In this document: positions 50,105 through 60,116 of the stretch, piece after piece
Position numbering within the stretch: the first letter of the stretch is position 1
Layout of the letters: each line of letters begins with the position of its first letter
From: Clostridia bacterium
Lineage (GTDB): Bacteria > Bacillota > Clostridia > Oscillospirales > Acutalibacteraceae
DNA length: 64,000 nucleotides
Direction of reading: 5' to 3'
Assembly (NCBI GenBank): GCA_900771085.1
Contig: CAAGMR010000042.1
Location: 6,620 to 70,619, forward strand
Notes under the pieces: generated by a model
The model's database searches: none
Told to the model about the DNA's origin: nothing
What the model saw: only the letters and a program-made list of their open reading frames with translations
Program-made: the position numbers and the translations under genes

Positions 50105-50542
50105 ATGATTATAGGAACAATTGTTAACGGTCTTGTTATTGACCACATTCCGGCCGGAAGAGCCATGGAACTTTATCATTACCTCGAGCTTGGTAAGCTC
50201 GAAGGTGAAGTTGCCATCATCAAAAACGCTCCTTCAACAAAGAGCGTTAATGGCAAGAAGGACATCATTAAAATCAATGAGAAGATTGATGTTGACCTTG
50301 ATATCCTTGGCTACATTGACCCGCAGATTACAGTAAACGTTATTCAGAACGGGGAGAGAGTAAAGAAGCTTCACCCTGAACTTCCTGAAAAGATTACCAA
50401 TGTAATCCAGTGCAAGAACCCAAGATGTATCACATCAATTGAGCAGGAACTTCCACATGTGTTCCGTCTTACCGATAAAGCAAGTGCAACTTATCGCTGC
50501 ATTTACTGTGATACAAAGGCAAAAAAAGTAAAAATTGATTAA
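50105..50542 (+). CDS. pyrI: Aspartate carbamoyltransferase regulatory subunit
   Basis: PyrI binds nucleotide effectors and zinc and holds PyrB trimers together. The 145-residue protein has the allosteric domain (GTIVNGLVIDHIPAGRAMEL, VDLDILGYIDPQITVNVI) and a zinc domain with CKNPRC and CIYC. ATG 50105 has GGGGGTGG in front. It is the last gene of the pyr cluster; a terminator follows directly. Confidence 0.95.
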   Translation: MIIGTIVNGLVIDHIPAGRAMELYHYLELGKLEGEVAIIKNAPSTKSVNGKKDIIKINEKIDVDLDILGYIDPQITVNVIQNGERVKKLHPELPEKITNVIQCKNPRCITSIEQELPHVFRLTDKASATYRCIYCDTKAKKVKID

Positions 50543-50546
50543 AATT

Positions 50547-50574
50547 AAGGCGCTCAATCGTGAGCGCCTTTTTT
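50547..50574 (+). terminator. Intrinsic terminator of the pyr operon
   Basis: Perfect 10-bp stem AAGGCGCTCA / TGAGCGCCTT with an ATCG loop, then TTTT. Confidence 0.93.
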
Positions 50575-50741
50575 CTTTACTAAAATATTTTGTTAAAAAT
50601 TGTTACTAGTTACACAAAAACTGATACACAAGATAACAAAGATTGTGAATTTTTTTTGAGTGCTGAAATAGTAAATCAGTTAATAATATGTTAATATAAA
50701 GGGGATGTTGCAGTTCAATTTTCGTTTTTGGAGGACGTGAA

Positions 50742-51293
50742 ATGGCGCACAAGACTGAAGAAGCTATAGCAAACTCATTAAAGAAACTTTTACAGAAAAA
50801 ACCATTAAACAAGATTACTATAAGCGATATTGCTGCTGACTGCGGCATTAATCGTATGACCTTTTACTACCACTTTAAGGACATATATGATCTGGTTGAA
50901 TGGATCTGTAATGAGATAGCAGAGAAGTCTCTGAAAGGCAGTATCAACAGTAAAGCCTGGACTCAGGGTCTTTCAAATATACTCAATGCCGTACTTGAGG
51001 AAAGAGTATTTTTCTCTGCAATTTATCACTCTTTAGAGCATACAACCATGGAGAAGTACATTTACAAGGTTTTCAATGTTTGTATACTTGGAACTTCAAA
51101 AGAGTTCGTAGGGGACAGAAACATCAGTGAGGAAGATCTTAAGTTTATTGCTGATTTCTATACATATGCTTTTACCGGCATTCTTATGCAGTGGATAGGA
51201 ACAGGCTTTAAGAAAACCCCTGATGAGCTTGTGGAAAAAATATCAACAATAATGAATGGAACAATAAAACGTTCAGTTGATTTGTTCGTATAA
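50742..51293 (+). CDS. TetR/AcrR-family transcriptional regulator (DhaS-like)
   Basis: A 183-residue regulator. The N-terminal HTH (about 1-50) reads NKITISDIAADCGINRMTFYYHFKDIYDL, a typical TetR helix-turn-helix. The C-terminal helical domain with NILNAVLEERVFF and FAFTGIL-type helices resembles the DhaS/TetR_C_8 group. It is an orphan: no gene is divergent from it, and the flanks are a terminator upstream and a terminator downstream. CTGA...TCAG lies within its AT-rich upstream region and might be an autoregulatory site. The start is ATG behind TTGGAGGACG. Confidence 0.85.
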   Translation: MAHKTEEAIANSLKKLLQKKPLNKITISDIAADCGINRMTFYYHFKDIYDLVEWICNEIAEKSLKGSINSKAWTQGLSNILNAVLEERVFFSAIYHSLEHTTMEKYIYKVFNVCILGTSKEFVGDRNISEEDLKFIADFYTYAFTGILMQWIGTGFKKTPDELVEKISTIMNGTIKRSVDLFV

Positions 51294-51321
51294 ACCACAA
51301 ATAGTAACTTTTGCAACAATT

Positions 51322-51370
51322 TAGTCAAAACGCAATGTTTTTATCAAAAATTGCGTTTTGACTATTTTTT
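51322..51370 (+). terminator. Intrinsic terminator after the TetR-family gene
   Basis: A 15-bp perfect stem, TAGTCAAAACGCAAT / ATTGCGTTTTGACTA (51322-51336 with 51350-51364), followed by six T. Confidence 0.93.
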
Positions 51371-51399
51371 ATGCAACATTATTATGGTAACTTATTTAA

Positions 51400-51429
51400 T
51401 TGAACGGAATAACTGTTGTTATTTATTGT
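51400..51429 (+). promoter_or_regulatory. Possible promoter of a small RNA
   Basis: TTGAAC (51400-51405), 18 bases, TATTGT (51424-51429). Transcription would start near 51436. Confidence 0.45.
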
Positions 51430-51435
51430 GTTTTT

Positions 51436-51534
51436 AAGAGTACCAGCCTGAGGAATTTATGGAAAGTAAGCGCCAATACTTCTCATAGCATTTTTCAGGA
51501 TCTAAAAAACCAGCACTTTTGTGCTGGTTTTTTT
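51436..51534 (+). ncRNA. Candidate small structured RNA (about 100 nt)
   Basis: There is no reading frame here, yet the segment has its own promoter-like pair and a terminator. It folds by eye into a long hairpin: CCTGA (51447-51451) with TCAGG (51495-51499), TATGG (51458-51462) with TCATA (51483-51487), AAGTA (51464-51468) with TACTT (51477-51481), and loop AGCGCCAA. The 5' ACCAGC (51442-51447) repeats the 5' arm of the terminator, so it could pair with its 3' arm. It matches no riboswitch, SRP or 6S pattern I know. Confidence 0.45.
51509..51534. terminator. Bidirectional terminator between the small RNA and addA
   Basis: ACCAGCAC / GTGCTGGT stem with a TTTT loop; T run on the plus strand and A run before it, so it works on both strands. 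Confidence 0.93.
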
Positions 51535-51542
51535 ATTGTTAA

Positions 51543-54500
51543 TCATTCTGTTGGTTTGCTGTAAACAGTAATCTCTTTTGCCAGGTGGAAAGAGTATAAC
51601 AAAGTCTCTTTAATTGGCATACCTAGTACCTTTGAAAGAGCTTCTCTGTAAATTTCAAGCTGGTCTTTATAGAGATTTGCAAGCGTTTCCTCGTCGCTTA
51701 CACGGTCTGTTTTATAGTCAACTATTACGAGTTCATTGTCTTCTATGAAAACAAGATCGGCTATTCCCTGGATGAGAACCTGCTCGCAGGACAATTTTTT
51801 TGAAAGATTTTGGTCAAATAATCCGGCATCTGTAAGGATTGCAAACTTTTTCTCTCGCATGACGTTGTCGGGAGAGAGTGAAGCAGCTTTTTTTATTCTT
51901 TTTGCAACTTCACTGTTGAAAAAAGCGTACACCATCTGTGTATCAATTGCACTTGCCTGTTCAGGAGTAATAAACTCGAGATTTTTTAACCTTTCGACTT
52001 CCAGTGCAGGATCTGCTTCAGCTTTTTGGAAATCCGCATACTGCATAAACTGGTGAAGTGCAGTTCCGCGTTCAGCCGGGGTGAGTCCCTTTGAAGACAT
52101 GAATTTCGGTCTGCTGCTTGCGAAGAATTCGTCGTTGAAGACTTCTTCGTACAGTCCGGATGCGGAACGCTTTGAAACAGTATTTGCAAGCTCGGCAAAA
52201 GGATAAACATAGTCGGTTCTATGTCTTATGTCTTCGACTAATTCTGCGGCAGGCTCAGTTACTGTTAACAGTTCAGTTTCGACGTTTTCCTCTGCCTCGG
52301 TACAGTTTCTGTGAACAGTGATAAGTATATCTTCCTCACCTGGTAAGCTGTGGCCTATATCGATTCCTTCTTCATCGAAAAGGTAAGCCATTGAATGGTG
52401 TCTGGCATATCCGAGAAGAAGCATCTGGAAGAAGTTTTTAAAAAATACTGAACTGTCAAGGAGAAGGAAAGGATGAACTCTCTCTTTGCTGCCAATGAAA
52501 TTAATGGCTGAGGCGATATTCGCCAATTCGCCCGGATCCCCATTAGGCTTATTTGGAAGGTATCCAACGGTACCGAACATTACAAGCTTTTCCTTTGCTC
52601 TGGTCATTGCAACGTAGAGAGTACGAAGGTTTTCACTTTGCTCTGAACGGGAATTTTCAACCTTTATTGCACTGTATAGAAGAGTTTCTCTGAGGCCATC
52701 TGCCTTGTCTTCAGCTATTTTTATGCCGATTCCATATTTCGGGTGAAGCAGAAGGGAATCACTGAGAGCTCTCTTGTTGAAATTCCTGGAAAGTCCTGCG
52801 AGAATGCATACCCTGAACTGAAGGCCTTTACTCTTGTGCATGGACATAATCTTTACAACATTGGCTTCCGATGAAACAGTGCCCGGAACAGCAGGATCAC
52901 TGTCGGAATCCTCGAGTCGCTGAAGGTAACGGACGAAACCTGAAAGCCCATATGAGCTGACAGAGTCGTAGGTATCGGCACAGGCGATGAGTGCGTTAAG
53001 GTTTGCAACTCTGGCGTTGCCATTCTCCATGGCACCGACTATTGACGGCAAAGCCGTGTCTTCATATATCTGTCTTATCAGCTCACCGGAGGTGAGTGAG
53101 ACAGACAGAGTTTTATAGTAACTGATTGTTTCTATGAATGCTTTACATTTGGCATCGCCTGATTCTGCGGCATGAGTTACTGCAGAATAAAGAGAACCGT
53201 ATCGGCTGTCCAGACGATAAGATGCGAGATCATCCGGTGTGAATCCGAAAAGAGGAGAAAGCATAACGGATGACAAAGGAACATCGTAAAGCGGATTGTC
53301 GATTACCTTAAGCATCGATGATATGGTAATGACATCTGCCGACTGGAAGAATTTATCGCTTTTTTCAAGGTATACAGGAATACCGTAAGCTGATAAGACA
53401 TCGGCATAATCCTTGCCGTTACTGCCCGGTGAGCGCAAAAGAATAGTGAAATCTCTGAATGTAAGAGGCTCGGCAGAATGCTGAGTCTTTTCTATTTCCT
53501 CGGAGATATATTTTGCTATTTCTTTTGCTTCGATGATGGAGGCCTCTTTGGTATTTAAATCGCCGGTTTCAACGATATGCAAATCGACATCCGGTTCGGC
53601 TTTTTCTTCACAGTCTGCCTTTCCGAAGTACAGCATTTCGTTTTCGTCATAGTCAACGTCACCGACTTTGCGGCTCATCATCTGAGTGAAGATATAGTTT
53701 GTGGCATCGAGAATACCTTTTCTGCTTCGGAAGTTTTTGCCGAGGGTCAAAGCAGCAGGGTATACCGGTGCATCGGCATTAAACGGAGTAAAGCGATCTT
53801 TTTTGCCAATGAGAATATCCGGCATTGCCTGGCGGAAACGGTATATGCTCTGTTTTACGTCTCCAACCATGAACATGTTGTTCTCGTTCTTGGAGATTGC
53901 ACAGAAAAGCAAATCCTGAAGACGGTTTGTGTCCTGATATTCGTCTATGAGTATTTCTTCGTACTTTTCACTGAGTTCCCCGGCAAGAGGGGTAAGAACA
54001 GGAGTGTCAGATGCAGGGTCCTCAACAAGGAGCTGTAATGCAAGAAGTTCTGCATCGCTGAAGTCGAGAGCATTTTCTCGCTTCTTCTTGTCCATATAGT
54101 TTCTGTCAAATGCTTTTACGGCATTTATAAGAGTCTCAACCATTGGACGCATTTCGCGGTTAATGTCTCTGGTTTTGTCGAGTGTTGCAGTAATTGATTC
54201 AGACAGATTTTTGAGAAATTCTTTGTATTGATTGCGAATCCATTTGTTGTTTAGGTATTCCTGCTCATCTTTTATGCTTTTTATTTGAGAATATGTTGGG
54301 AAAGGATGAGGCAGTATTTCCAGTGTTTCCAGTATTCTGTCAATATCCCTTTTCTTTGCAGCCTTGGCAACAGTATCAAGGTATGCCTGCTCGTTCGTGA
54401 ACAGGTCGATTTTCTTGTCACAGGATGCTGCTATTTTCGGCTCAAAATTCTTTGCGGATTCAAAATAGTCTATAATTCCCGGAATACTATCGGAATAGTA

Positions 54501-55169
54501 TCTGGCTGTTTCATAAATATAGTCAAAGAAGTAATCAAAGAGTGGATTATCAGTATCAAGACTGTCACCATAAAGTTCTAAAGTGCTGTCAAGCCACGCG
54601 TTAGGAGACGGATAAGCTCTTGAATATGTATAAAGATTCAGAATTACCTTTCCGATACTGCCTTCGCCAAAATTGGTCTTGAAATTGGCGGCGAGTTCAG
54701 TGAATTCTTCAGGATATTTTTCGAAATAATAATCGATGGTTTCGTTAAGAGCGTCTGACTTTAAAATGTCGGATTCTGTGCTGTCGAGAAGACGGAAATC
54801 CGGTGCAATTCCGAGTTCGTTGAAATTATCTCTGACCAGGTTGCAACAGAATGAGTCAATGGTGCAGATGTCTGCAGACGGGATGAGAAGCTGCTGATTC
54901 TGAAGATGCTGATTATGTGGATCGGTTTTCAGCATTTCACTGATTGCAGAGCTGAGTCTGCTTCTCATCTCTGCTGTGGCTGCTCTCGTAAAGGTTACGA
55001 TGAGCAGCTGATTTGCATTGCAGGGATTGTCTTCTCTGGTGAGACGGTTAATAATACGCTCAATTAAAACGGCAGTTTTGCCTGAGCCTGCGGCAGCACT
55101 TACTACGACTGTGCCGTCAAGAGAATTGATGGCATTCAGCTGTTCAGCTGTCCATTTCGTTTCTGCCAC
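51543..55169 (-). CDS. addA: AddAB helicase-nuclease subunit A
   Basis: AddA supplies a UvrD-like helicase and a RecB-like nuclease for double-strand-break processing. The 1208-residue protein has Walker A SAAAGSGKTA at 24-33, the DEAD-like LIDEYQDTNRLQD, FRFRQAMPDIL and VKIMSMHKSKGLQF, and a C-terminal nuclease core with GIADLVF and IVDYKTD. I chose GTG 55169, 8 bases after GGAGG; the in-frame GTG at 55178 overlaps that site. It overlaps the end of addB by 26 bases and is translated from the same mRNA. Confidence 0.94.
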   Translation of the reverse strand: MAETKWTAEQLNAINSLDGTVVVSAAAGSGKTAVLIERIINRLTREDNPCNANQLLIVTFTRAATAEMRSRLSSAISEMLKTDPHNQHLQNQQLLIPSADICTIDSFCCNLVRDNFNELGIAPDFRLLDSTESDILKSDALNETIDYYFEKYPEEFTELAANFKTNFGEGSIGKVILNLYTYSRAYPSPNAWLDSTLELYGDSLDTDNPLFDYFFDYIYETARYYSDSIPGIIDYFESAKNFEPKIAASCDKKIDLFTNEQAYLDTVAKAAKKRDIDRILETLEILPHPFPTYSQIKSIKDEQEYLNNKWIRNQYKEFLKNLSESITATLDKTRDINREMRPMVETLINAVKAFDRNYMDKKKRENALDFSDAELLALQLLVEDPASDTPVLTPLAGELSEKYEEILIDEYQDTNRLQDLLFCAISKNENNMFMVGDVKQSIYRFRQAMPDILIGKKDRFTPFNADAPVYPAALTLGKNFRSRKGILDATNYIFTQMMSRKVGDVDYDENEMLYFGKADCEEKAEPDVDLHIVETGDLNTKEASIIEAKEIAKYISEEIEKTQHSAEPLTFRDFTILLRSPGSNGKDYADVLSAYGIPVYLEKSDKFFQSADVITISSMLKVIDNPLYDVPLSSVMLSPLFGFTPDDLASYRLDSRYGSLYSAVTHAAESGDAKCKAFIETISYYKTLSVSLTSGELIRQIYEDTALPSIVGAMENGNARVANLNALIACADTYDSVSSYGLSGFVRYLQRLEDSDSDPAVPGTVSSEANVVKIMSMHKSKGLQFRVCILAGLSRNFNKRALSDSLLLHPKYGIGIKIAEDKADGLRETLLYSAIKVENSRSEQSENLRTLYVAMTRAKEKLVMFGTVGYLPNKPNGDPGELANIASAINFIGSKERVHPFLLLDSSVFFKNFFQMLLLGYARHHSMAYLFDEEGIDIGHSLPGEEDILITVHRNCTEAEENVETELLTVTEPAAELVEDIRHRTDYVYPFAELANTVSKRSASGLYEEVFNDEFFASSRPKFMSSKGLTPAERGTALHQFMQYADFQKAEADPALEVERLKNLEFITPEQASAIDTQMVYAFFNSEVAKRIKKAASLSPDNVMREKKFAILTDAGLFDQNLSKKLSCEQVLIQGIADLVFIEDNELVIVDYKTDRVSDEETLANLYKDQLEIYREALSKVLGMPIKETLLYSFHLAKEITVYSKPTE

Positions 55170-58100
55170 TTGTCTCACCTCCGAAAAAATTGTTGTCTTC
55201 TGATTCCAGAGCCTTCAAAACATCGGCTTTGGAGAAATCAGGTACTTGTCTTGCATCACCATCTTCGCGCTTGCAGACGGCTCTGTAATCACAGAACTTA
55301 CATGGTTGCGTTTGTTCGTTGTTTCCATAAGGCAGAGCAGGGATGGTACCTTTGTGTAATTCTTCTGCCATGTCAATGATGATGGTATCAAGCTTATGGT
55401 TGAGTTTGCCAAGTTGTTCTGCGGTCAGAAGAAAATCGGCTTCTTTAAAGCTACCATCTTTTTTATATGTGATTGGCAGATATTTTCCGCCAAGCCCATC
55501 TTCCATGGCATTGAGTATCTTCTCATCATCCAAAAACAGACCGTTTCCACGACCCGAGTAGTTTATAGTGCTCTTTTTTGCCTGATAGTAGTAGATGCCT
55601 GCCGGTACAAGATTATCGCCATAATAATCTTTTCCGCCTTTCTGAATTGCAAAAAGATAGAGCAGCATCTGAAGGTTTATGCCACAAAGTACGTCATTAA
55701 GGCTGAACTTCTTGCCACCGGTTTTATAGTCGACAATTTTAATGAATGTTTTGCCTTCCTCATCTGTGTAGGTATCTACGCGGTCAACCGAACCATGAAG
55801 TCGGAGTTTTCCGCCATCCGGAAGGTCGAGTTCATATGTTGAAATCGGTTCCTCATTTCCGCCCTTGTCACCAATACCGAGTTCCATATCTACAGGTCTG
55901 AACAGAGACATGCTGAACTCATCACAGAGACGGTCAAGAATATCATAAAGAGTGAGCTTCATGTTGTTGAAAACATAAAGGAATCTGTTTGTTTTGCCAC
56001 TTCTTCCGCCAAGCTTTTCTTCAAGATAGTCGTCGATGATGGTATCGATTGCCTCGTGACGGGCTGCTTCATCCATTGCGATGTAGTCATCGATGGTCTT
56101 TAACTTAATAAGCTGTTCGAGGACATGGTGAATGGTTGTACCTGTCTGCGCAGGGTCAAGTTCTGCCGTTTTACGTGGACGGAGTCCAAGGCCGTAACGG
56201 CAGAAATACTGGAATGGACAGTGATAGAAGTTATCAACCCTTGAGGCGGAAAGATACATTTCCTTGCCAAAAAGGCCTGTGGCAATTTCTCCTGATGCTA
56301 TAGAGAAAGGCTTGTTTTCCACAATGGACTGTATGGTTTTAATTCTGTCTTTATAAATGTCTTTTTCTGAAAGAACGGCGCGGATTGCAAGCTTTAAGGC
56401 CTGTTCGTCTTCATCTGTTGAACGAATAAGACTTGCGTATTCGTTGAAGGATGAAGCACTGCTTTCTACGAAATATTCTTTCGGAAGGGTATCTGTATCG
56501 ACAGGGCTTTTACCTGTGATTTTTCTGATTGTTTCAATGATTTCTGAAGGTGAATTTGCCTCATTTCCGCTGCCTATTCTGTGGAAAGAAACATAGAGCT
56601 TTTCGCAAGGGGCGGAGATCGCTTTGTAGGCTATAAAGCGTTCTTCTGAGGCCTTGAGCGTATCAGGTAATGAGAGCTCGATGCCGTTATCAAGGAGTAT
56701 CTGCCTGTCTGTCTGAGAGAGCAGACCGGAATTACCGAGAACTGCAGGGAACGAACCTTCAGCGGCACCTGCAACAAATACAACTCGAGGGGAGGACAGA
56801 CGGATTCTGTCTGCCTGGCCGAATCTTACATTGTCCAGTCCGTCAGGGATAGAACCGAGATCTGCAACTGATACCACGGCGTTGAAAATATCACGATATT
56901 TTTCAACAGGAGTTACTGCAGTTCCGTAATTCTCAGCCATTTTATCGAGTATTTCCATGAGAAGGTCATATACGCGATTCTGCTCGTTTGCAAGAGAAAC
57001 GAAGCCATTGTCGTTATAGATGTTGGCAAGCTTTTTGAGTTTCTCGGGTACTTTTGAAGAGACGATAAACTCGTATAAAGCCTTGCTGATTTCTTCAAAG
57101 TTCGCAGAAGATACGGTGCTCTTGAGCTTTAAAACCGGACCTACGGCTTTGGCTCTGATTTCATTGAGCTCTGCGAGTTCTTTTTCACTTTTTTCATTGT
57201 TCTCAGCACCCAGTCCTGCCGGATTTTCGGTGAATGGTGTGCTGAGAGCAGAACCTTTTATACCCCAGAGATATATGTAGCTTTCGAGGCTTGCAGCCTC
57301 AGTATCTGTGAGAGGAGAAAGGCCTGTTTTTATATACTGAAGAAGGTTGTCAGATGTAAATCCGCCACTTGAAATCAGTTCAAGCACAATTCTCGCAAAA
57401 CAGATTACAGGCTGTGAATAAACGGGCTGTCTTGAGTCTTCGAAGAATGGGATTTCATATCTTCTGAAGGCAGACTGAAGTTCGCGACGATACTGTTCTT
57501 CGTCACGGACAATTATTGCGATATCTTTACAGCGGAAGCCATCTTCTCTGAGAAGCTTTCTGATGGTTGCCGCAATAAATCTGCATTCATCATAGATGTT
57601 GAGTGCTGCGAACATACTGACATTGTCAAATGAGCCCTCTTTGTGTTCTGCGGCAGGATTCAGGAAGTTTTCTTCAACTGTTTTCAGGTCTTCATTTCTG
57701 AAACGAAGTCCGGGTTTTACAGGATAATCTTTGTCCTTTCGGGACATGTCTATAATCTGAACATCGGCTTTCTTTGCGAGAGCTTCCAGTTTTTTTACAG
57801 TGAAAATAACGGAGTCCCAAAGCATGGAGGCATCGCCTGTGTGAATGTCGTTCGTACAAACGGAAACATATACATCATCAGCACTTTTAAGAAGCTGTTC
57901 AATGATTTTGAACTCCTGTCCGGTAAAGCCTTTAAAGCCGTCGATTGCGATTGTGTAACCGTCGAAAATATCATTTTCGGCAAGTGTTTTAATGAGCTTT
58001 TCCGTCTTCATTGCCTGGTCTTTGAAACGATTGTCAAAGAGGGAAGAGTAGAACTCATAGATGGTGGCAAGTTCGGACAGACGTTCGGAGAAAACAGGCT

Positions 58101-58542
58101 TTGCGGCAGATATTGAACCGGAAACAAATTTCAGATTTTCACTTTTTATACCGGCATCCTTAAACTCCTGTATTGCAGACAGCATCTGTCTTGCAAGAGG
58201 AACGGAGTCAACATGCTTTCCGTACTGTTCAAGTCTGTCTCGGGAAGCGTCCATTGCTCTCATCATGAGTATGAGTTTTGTCGCTTCGTCTGCAGTCTCA
58301 CCGGCATTGCCGCCAAGACTTCTGAAGACATAGTCGGAAAGACGGGTAAAGCTCAGCACTTCAATGCCTGCGGCAGCACCCGGTCCGCACATTTCAAGGA
58401 TTGCACGTTCGGTGTCGAAAGAGTACTGTTCAGGAACAATAATGATAAGTCGGCTGTCACCGTTTAAAGCCTTTTCTTTAAGCAGTGTCCGCAAATATTC
58501 AGTTTTTCCCGATCCGCTTCGACCCGGTATGAGTTTTAACAT
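55144..58542 (-). CDS. addB: AddAB helicase-nuclease subunit B
   Basis: AddB recognises Chi and has a second nuclease. The 1132-residue protein starts with the P-loop LIPGRSGSGKTEYL, has an inactive-helicase middle, and a nuclease with GSVDRVD and VDYKTG. The four Fe-S cysteines are recognisable: one in NFYHCPFQYFC and three in CKFCDYRAVC. The start is ATG 58542 behind TCGGAGGC. addB precedes addA, the usual Gram-positive order. Confidence 0.93.
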   Translation of the reverse strand: MLKLIPGRSGSGKTEYLRTLLKEKALNGDSRLIIIVPEQYSFDTERAILEMCGPGAAAGIEVLSFTRLSDYVFRSLGGNAGETADEATKLILMMRAMDASRDRLEQYGKHVDSVPLARQMLSAIQEFKDAGIKSENLKFVSGSISAAKPVFSERLSELATIYEFYSSLFDNRFKDQAMKTEKLIKTLAENDIFDGYTIAIDGFKGFTGQEFKIIEQLLKSADDVYVSVCTNDIHTGDASMLWDSVIFTVKKLEALAKKADVQIIDMSRKDKDYPVKPGLRFRNEDLKTVEENFLNPAAEHKEGSFDNVSMFAALNIYDECRFIAATIRKLLREDGFRCKDIAIIVRDEEQYRRELQSAFRRYEIPFFEDSRQPVYSQPVICFARIVLELISSGGFTSDNLLQYIKTGLSPLTDTEAASLESYIYLWGIKGSALSTPFTENPAGLGAENNEKSEKELAELNEIRAKAVGPVLKLKSTVSSANFEEISKALYEFIVSSKVPEKLKKLANIYNDNGFVSLANEQNRVYDLLMEILDKMAENYGTAVTPVEKYRDIFNAVVSVADLGSIPDGLDNVRFGQADRIRLSSPRVVFVAGAAEGSFPAVLGNSGLLSQTDRQILLDNGIELSLPDTLKASEERFIAYKAISAPCEKLYVSFHRIGSGNEANSPSEIIETIRKITGKSPVDTDTLPKEYFVESSASSFNEYASLIRSTDEDEQALKLAIRAVLSEKDIYKDRIKTIQSIVENKPFSIASGEIATGLFGKEMYLSASRVDNFYHCPFQYFCRYGLGLRPRKTAELDPAQTGTTIHHVLEQLIKLKTIDDYIAMDEAARHEAIDTIIDDYLEEKLGGRSGKTNRFLYVFNNMKLTLYDILDRLCDEFSMSLFRPVDMELGIGDKGGNEEPISTYELDLPDGGKLRLHGSVDRVDTYTDEEGKTFIKIVDYKTGGKKFSLNDVLCGINLQMLLYLFAIQKGGKDYYGDNLVPAGIYYYQAKKSTINYSGRGNGLFLDDEKILNAMEDGLGGKYLPITYKKDGSFKEADFLLTAEQLGKLNHKLDTIIIDMAEELHKGTIPALPYGNNEQTQPCKFCDYRAVCKREDGDARQVPDFSKADVLKALESEDNNFFGGETSGRNEMDS

Positions 58543-58636
58543 TTCTGCCTCCGAATTTTAACTACTTTTATACTATACAGTGTACCATTAATCGATAGAT
58601 TTTTCAGTCCGATGTATTGGACAATTTTGGTTTATT

Positions 58637-58659
58637 TTTCAGCCCTTTTATAGTATAAT
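58637..58659 (+). promoter_or_regulatory. Possible promoter of murC
   Basis: A perfect TATAAT at 58654-58659, with only a weak -35 (TTTATT) 17 bases before it. The 179-base gap between addB and murC would hold divergent promoters; the minus-strand one is less clear. Confidence 0.45.
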
Positions 58660-58721
58660 CATAGGGCTTACATTTTTTTGTAAGGTAATTCATTTTAAAA
58701 CAATTTCGGAGGTCCTGAATT

Positions 58722-60110
58722 TTGGATATAGATGTAGTTTTAAAGTCAGCAAAAGTAGTTCATTTTATCGGCATCGGTGGCTCAGGAATGACACCCCTCG
58801 CTGAGATACTTATCGCTAACGGATACAAACTTACAGGCTCTGATAACAACCCCGGCGACAACATAGAGAAACTTAAAACTCTTGGCGCCGAAATAATAAT
58901 GGGTCAGAGCGCAGATAACATAAAAACCTTTAACCCTGATGTCATTGTTTACACAGCGGCACTTCTTCCGGATAACCCTGAACTTGTAGCTGCAAAAGCA
59001 TCAGGAATTCCGACATTTGAAAGAGCAGAGCTCTTTGGCGCAGTTTCCCGCATGTATGATGACTGCATCTGCATCTGCGGTACACATGGTAAAACAACAA
59101 GCACAGCAATGATTTCACAGATTCTCTGTGAAGCGGAGACAGACCCGACTCTTGTAATCGGCGGACGCCTTCCTCTCATCGACAGCCACGGCCGTGCAGG
59201 CAAGTCTGACATAATGGTTGCCGAAGCCTGTGAGTTTAAAGACACTTTCTTAAGTCTTTCACCAAACACAACAGTTCTCCTTAACATAGACAACGATCAT
59301 CTTGACTATTTCAAAACCATGGAGAACATGATTGCCTCATACACAAAGTTTGTAGACATGACAACTGACATTGTCATCTACAACGGTGACGATGCAAACA
59401 CTCTCATCGCAATAGAGAATGCAAAAAAGCCTGAAGGCAAGAAATTCATTACCTTCGGTCTTGCAGAGACAAATAACTACAGAGCAGAGAATATAACCTT
59501 CAACAGAGGTGCTTTCCCTGAATTTGACGTTATCTGTGACGGTGAGAACATTGGCCACGTTGTGCTTAACATTCCGGGAAAGCACAATGTGCTCAACGCC
59601 CTTGGCGTTATGGCTGCCGCTCATGAGAATGGCGTCAGCTTTGACGATATTGAAAAGTACATTAAGAATTTCAAAGGCGCAGGCAGACGTTTTGAGGTTC
59701 TCGGCGAGTTTAACGGCATCACTATTGCTGATGACTATGCTCACCATCCAACAGAACTATCAGTAACTCTCAACGCAGTTATGTCCATGGGTTACAACAA
59801 CGTCTGGGCTGTTTTCCAGCCATTTACCTATTCCAGAACCTATATGCTCATGGATGATTTTGCAAAAGCACTTTCTATTCCTGATCATGCAGTGCTCACT
59901 GAAATTATGGGTTCAAGAGAAGTAAATACCTATGACGTTTATTCCTCACAGCTCTGTGAAAAGATTCCGGGCAGTGTATGGTACAACACCTTTGAAGAAG
60001 TAGTTGATTACGTACTTAAGCAGGCTAAGCCGGGCGACCTCATTATCACACTCGGCTGTGGCGACATTTATAAAGCTGCCAAAATGATGGCAAATAAACT
60101 TGGAGAATAA
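58722..60110 (+). CDS. murC: UDP-N-acetylmuramate--L-alanine ligase
   Basis: MurC adds the first amino acid to UDP-MurNAc in cell-wall synthesis. The 462-residue protein has the Rossmann motif IGIGGSGMTPLAEI, the ATP loop CGTHGKTTSTAM, the DDYAHHPTEL motif and LGCGDIYK. TTG 58722 has CGGAGGTCCTGAA before it, fixing the start. It is followed six bases later by the L,D-transpeptidase, so wall precursor synthesis and wall cross-linking are one unit. Confidence 0.95.
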   Translation: MDIDVVLKSAKVVHFIGIGGSGMTPLAEILIANGYKLTGSDNNPGDNIEKLKTLGAEIIMGQSADNIKTFNPDVIVYTAALLPDNPELVAAKASGIPTFERAELFGAVSRMYDDCICICGTHGKTTSTAMISQILCEAETDPTLVIGGRLPLIDSHGRAGKSDIMVAEACEFKDTFLSLSPNTTVLLNIDNDHLDYFKTMENMIASYTKFVDMTTDIVIYNGDDANTLIAIENAKKPEGKKFITFGLAETNNYRAENITFNRGAFPEFDVICDGENIGHVVLNIPGKHNVLNALGVMAAAHENGVSFDDIEKYIKNFKGAGRRFEVLGEFNGITIADDYAHHPTELSVTLNAVMSMGYNNVWAVFQPFTYSRTYMLMDDFAKALSIPDHAVLTEIMGSREVNTYDVYSSQLCEKIPGSVWYNTFEEVVDYVLKQAKPGDLIITLGCGDIYKAAKMMANKLGE

Positions 60111-60116
60111 CCTGAT

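Noticed and set aside
51543..58542. AddAB region as a defence island
   Set aside because: Only the housekeeping recombination genes are there, and no restriction, toxin or other defence gene lies beside them.
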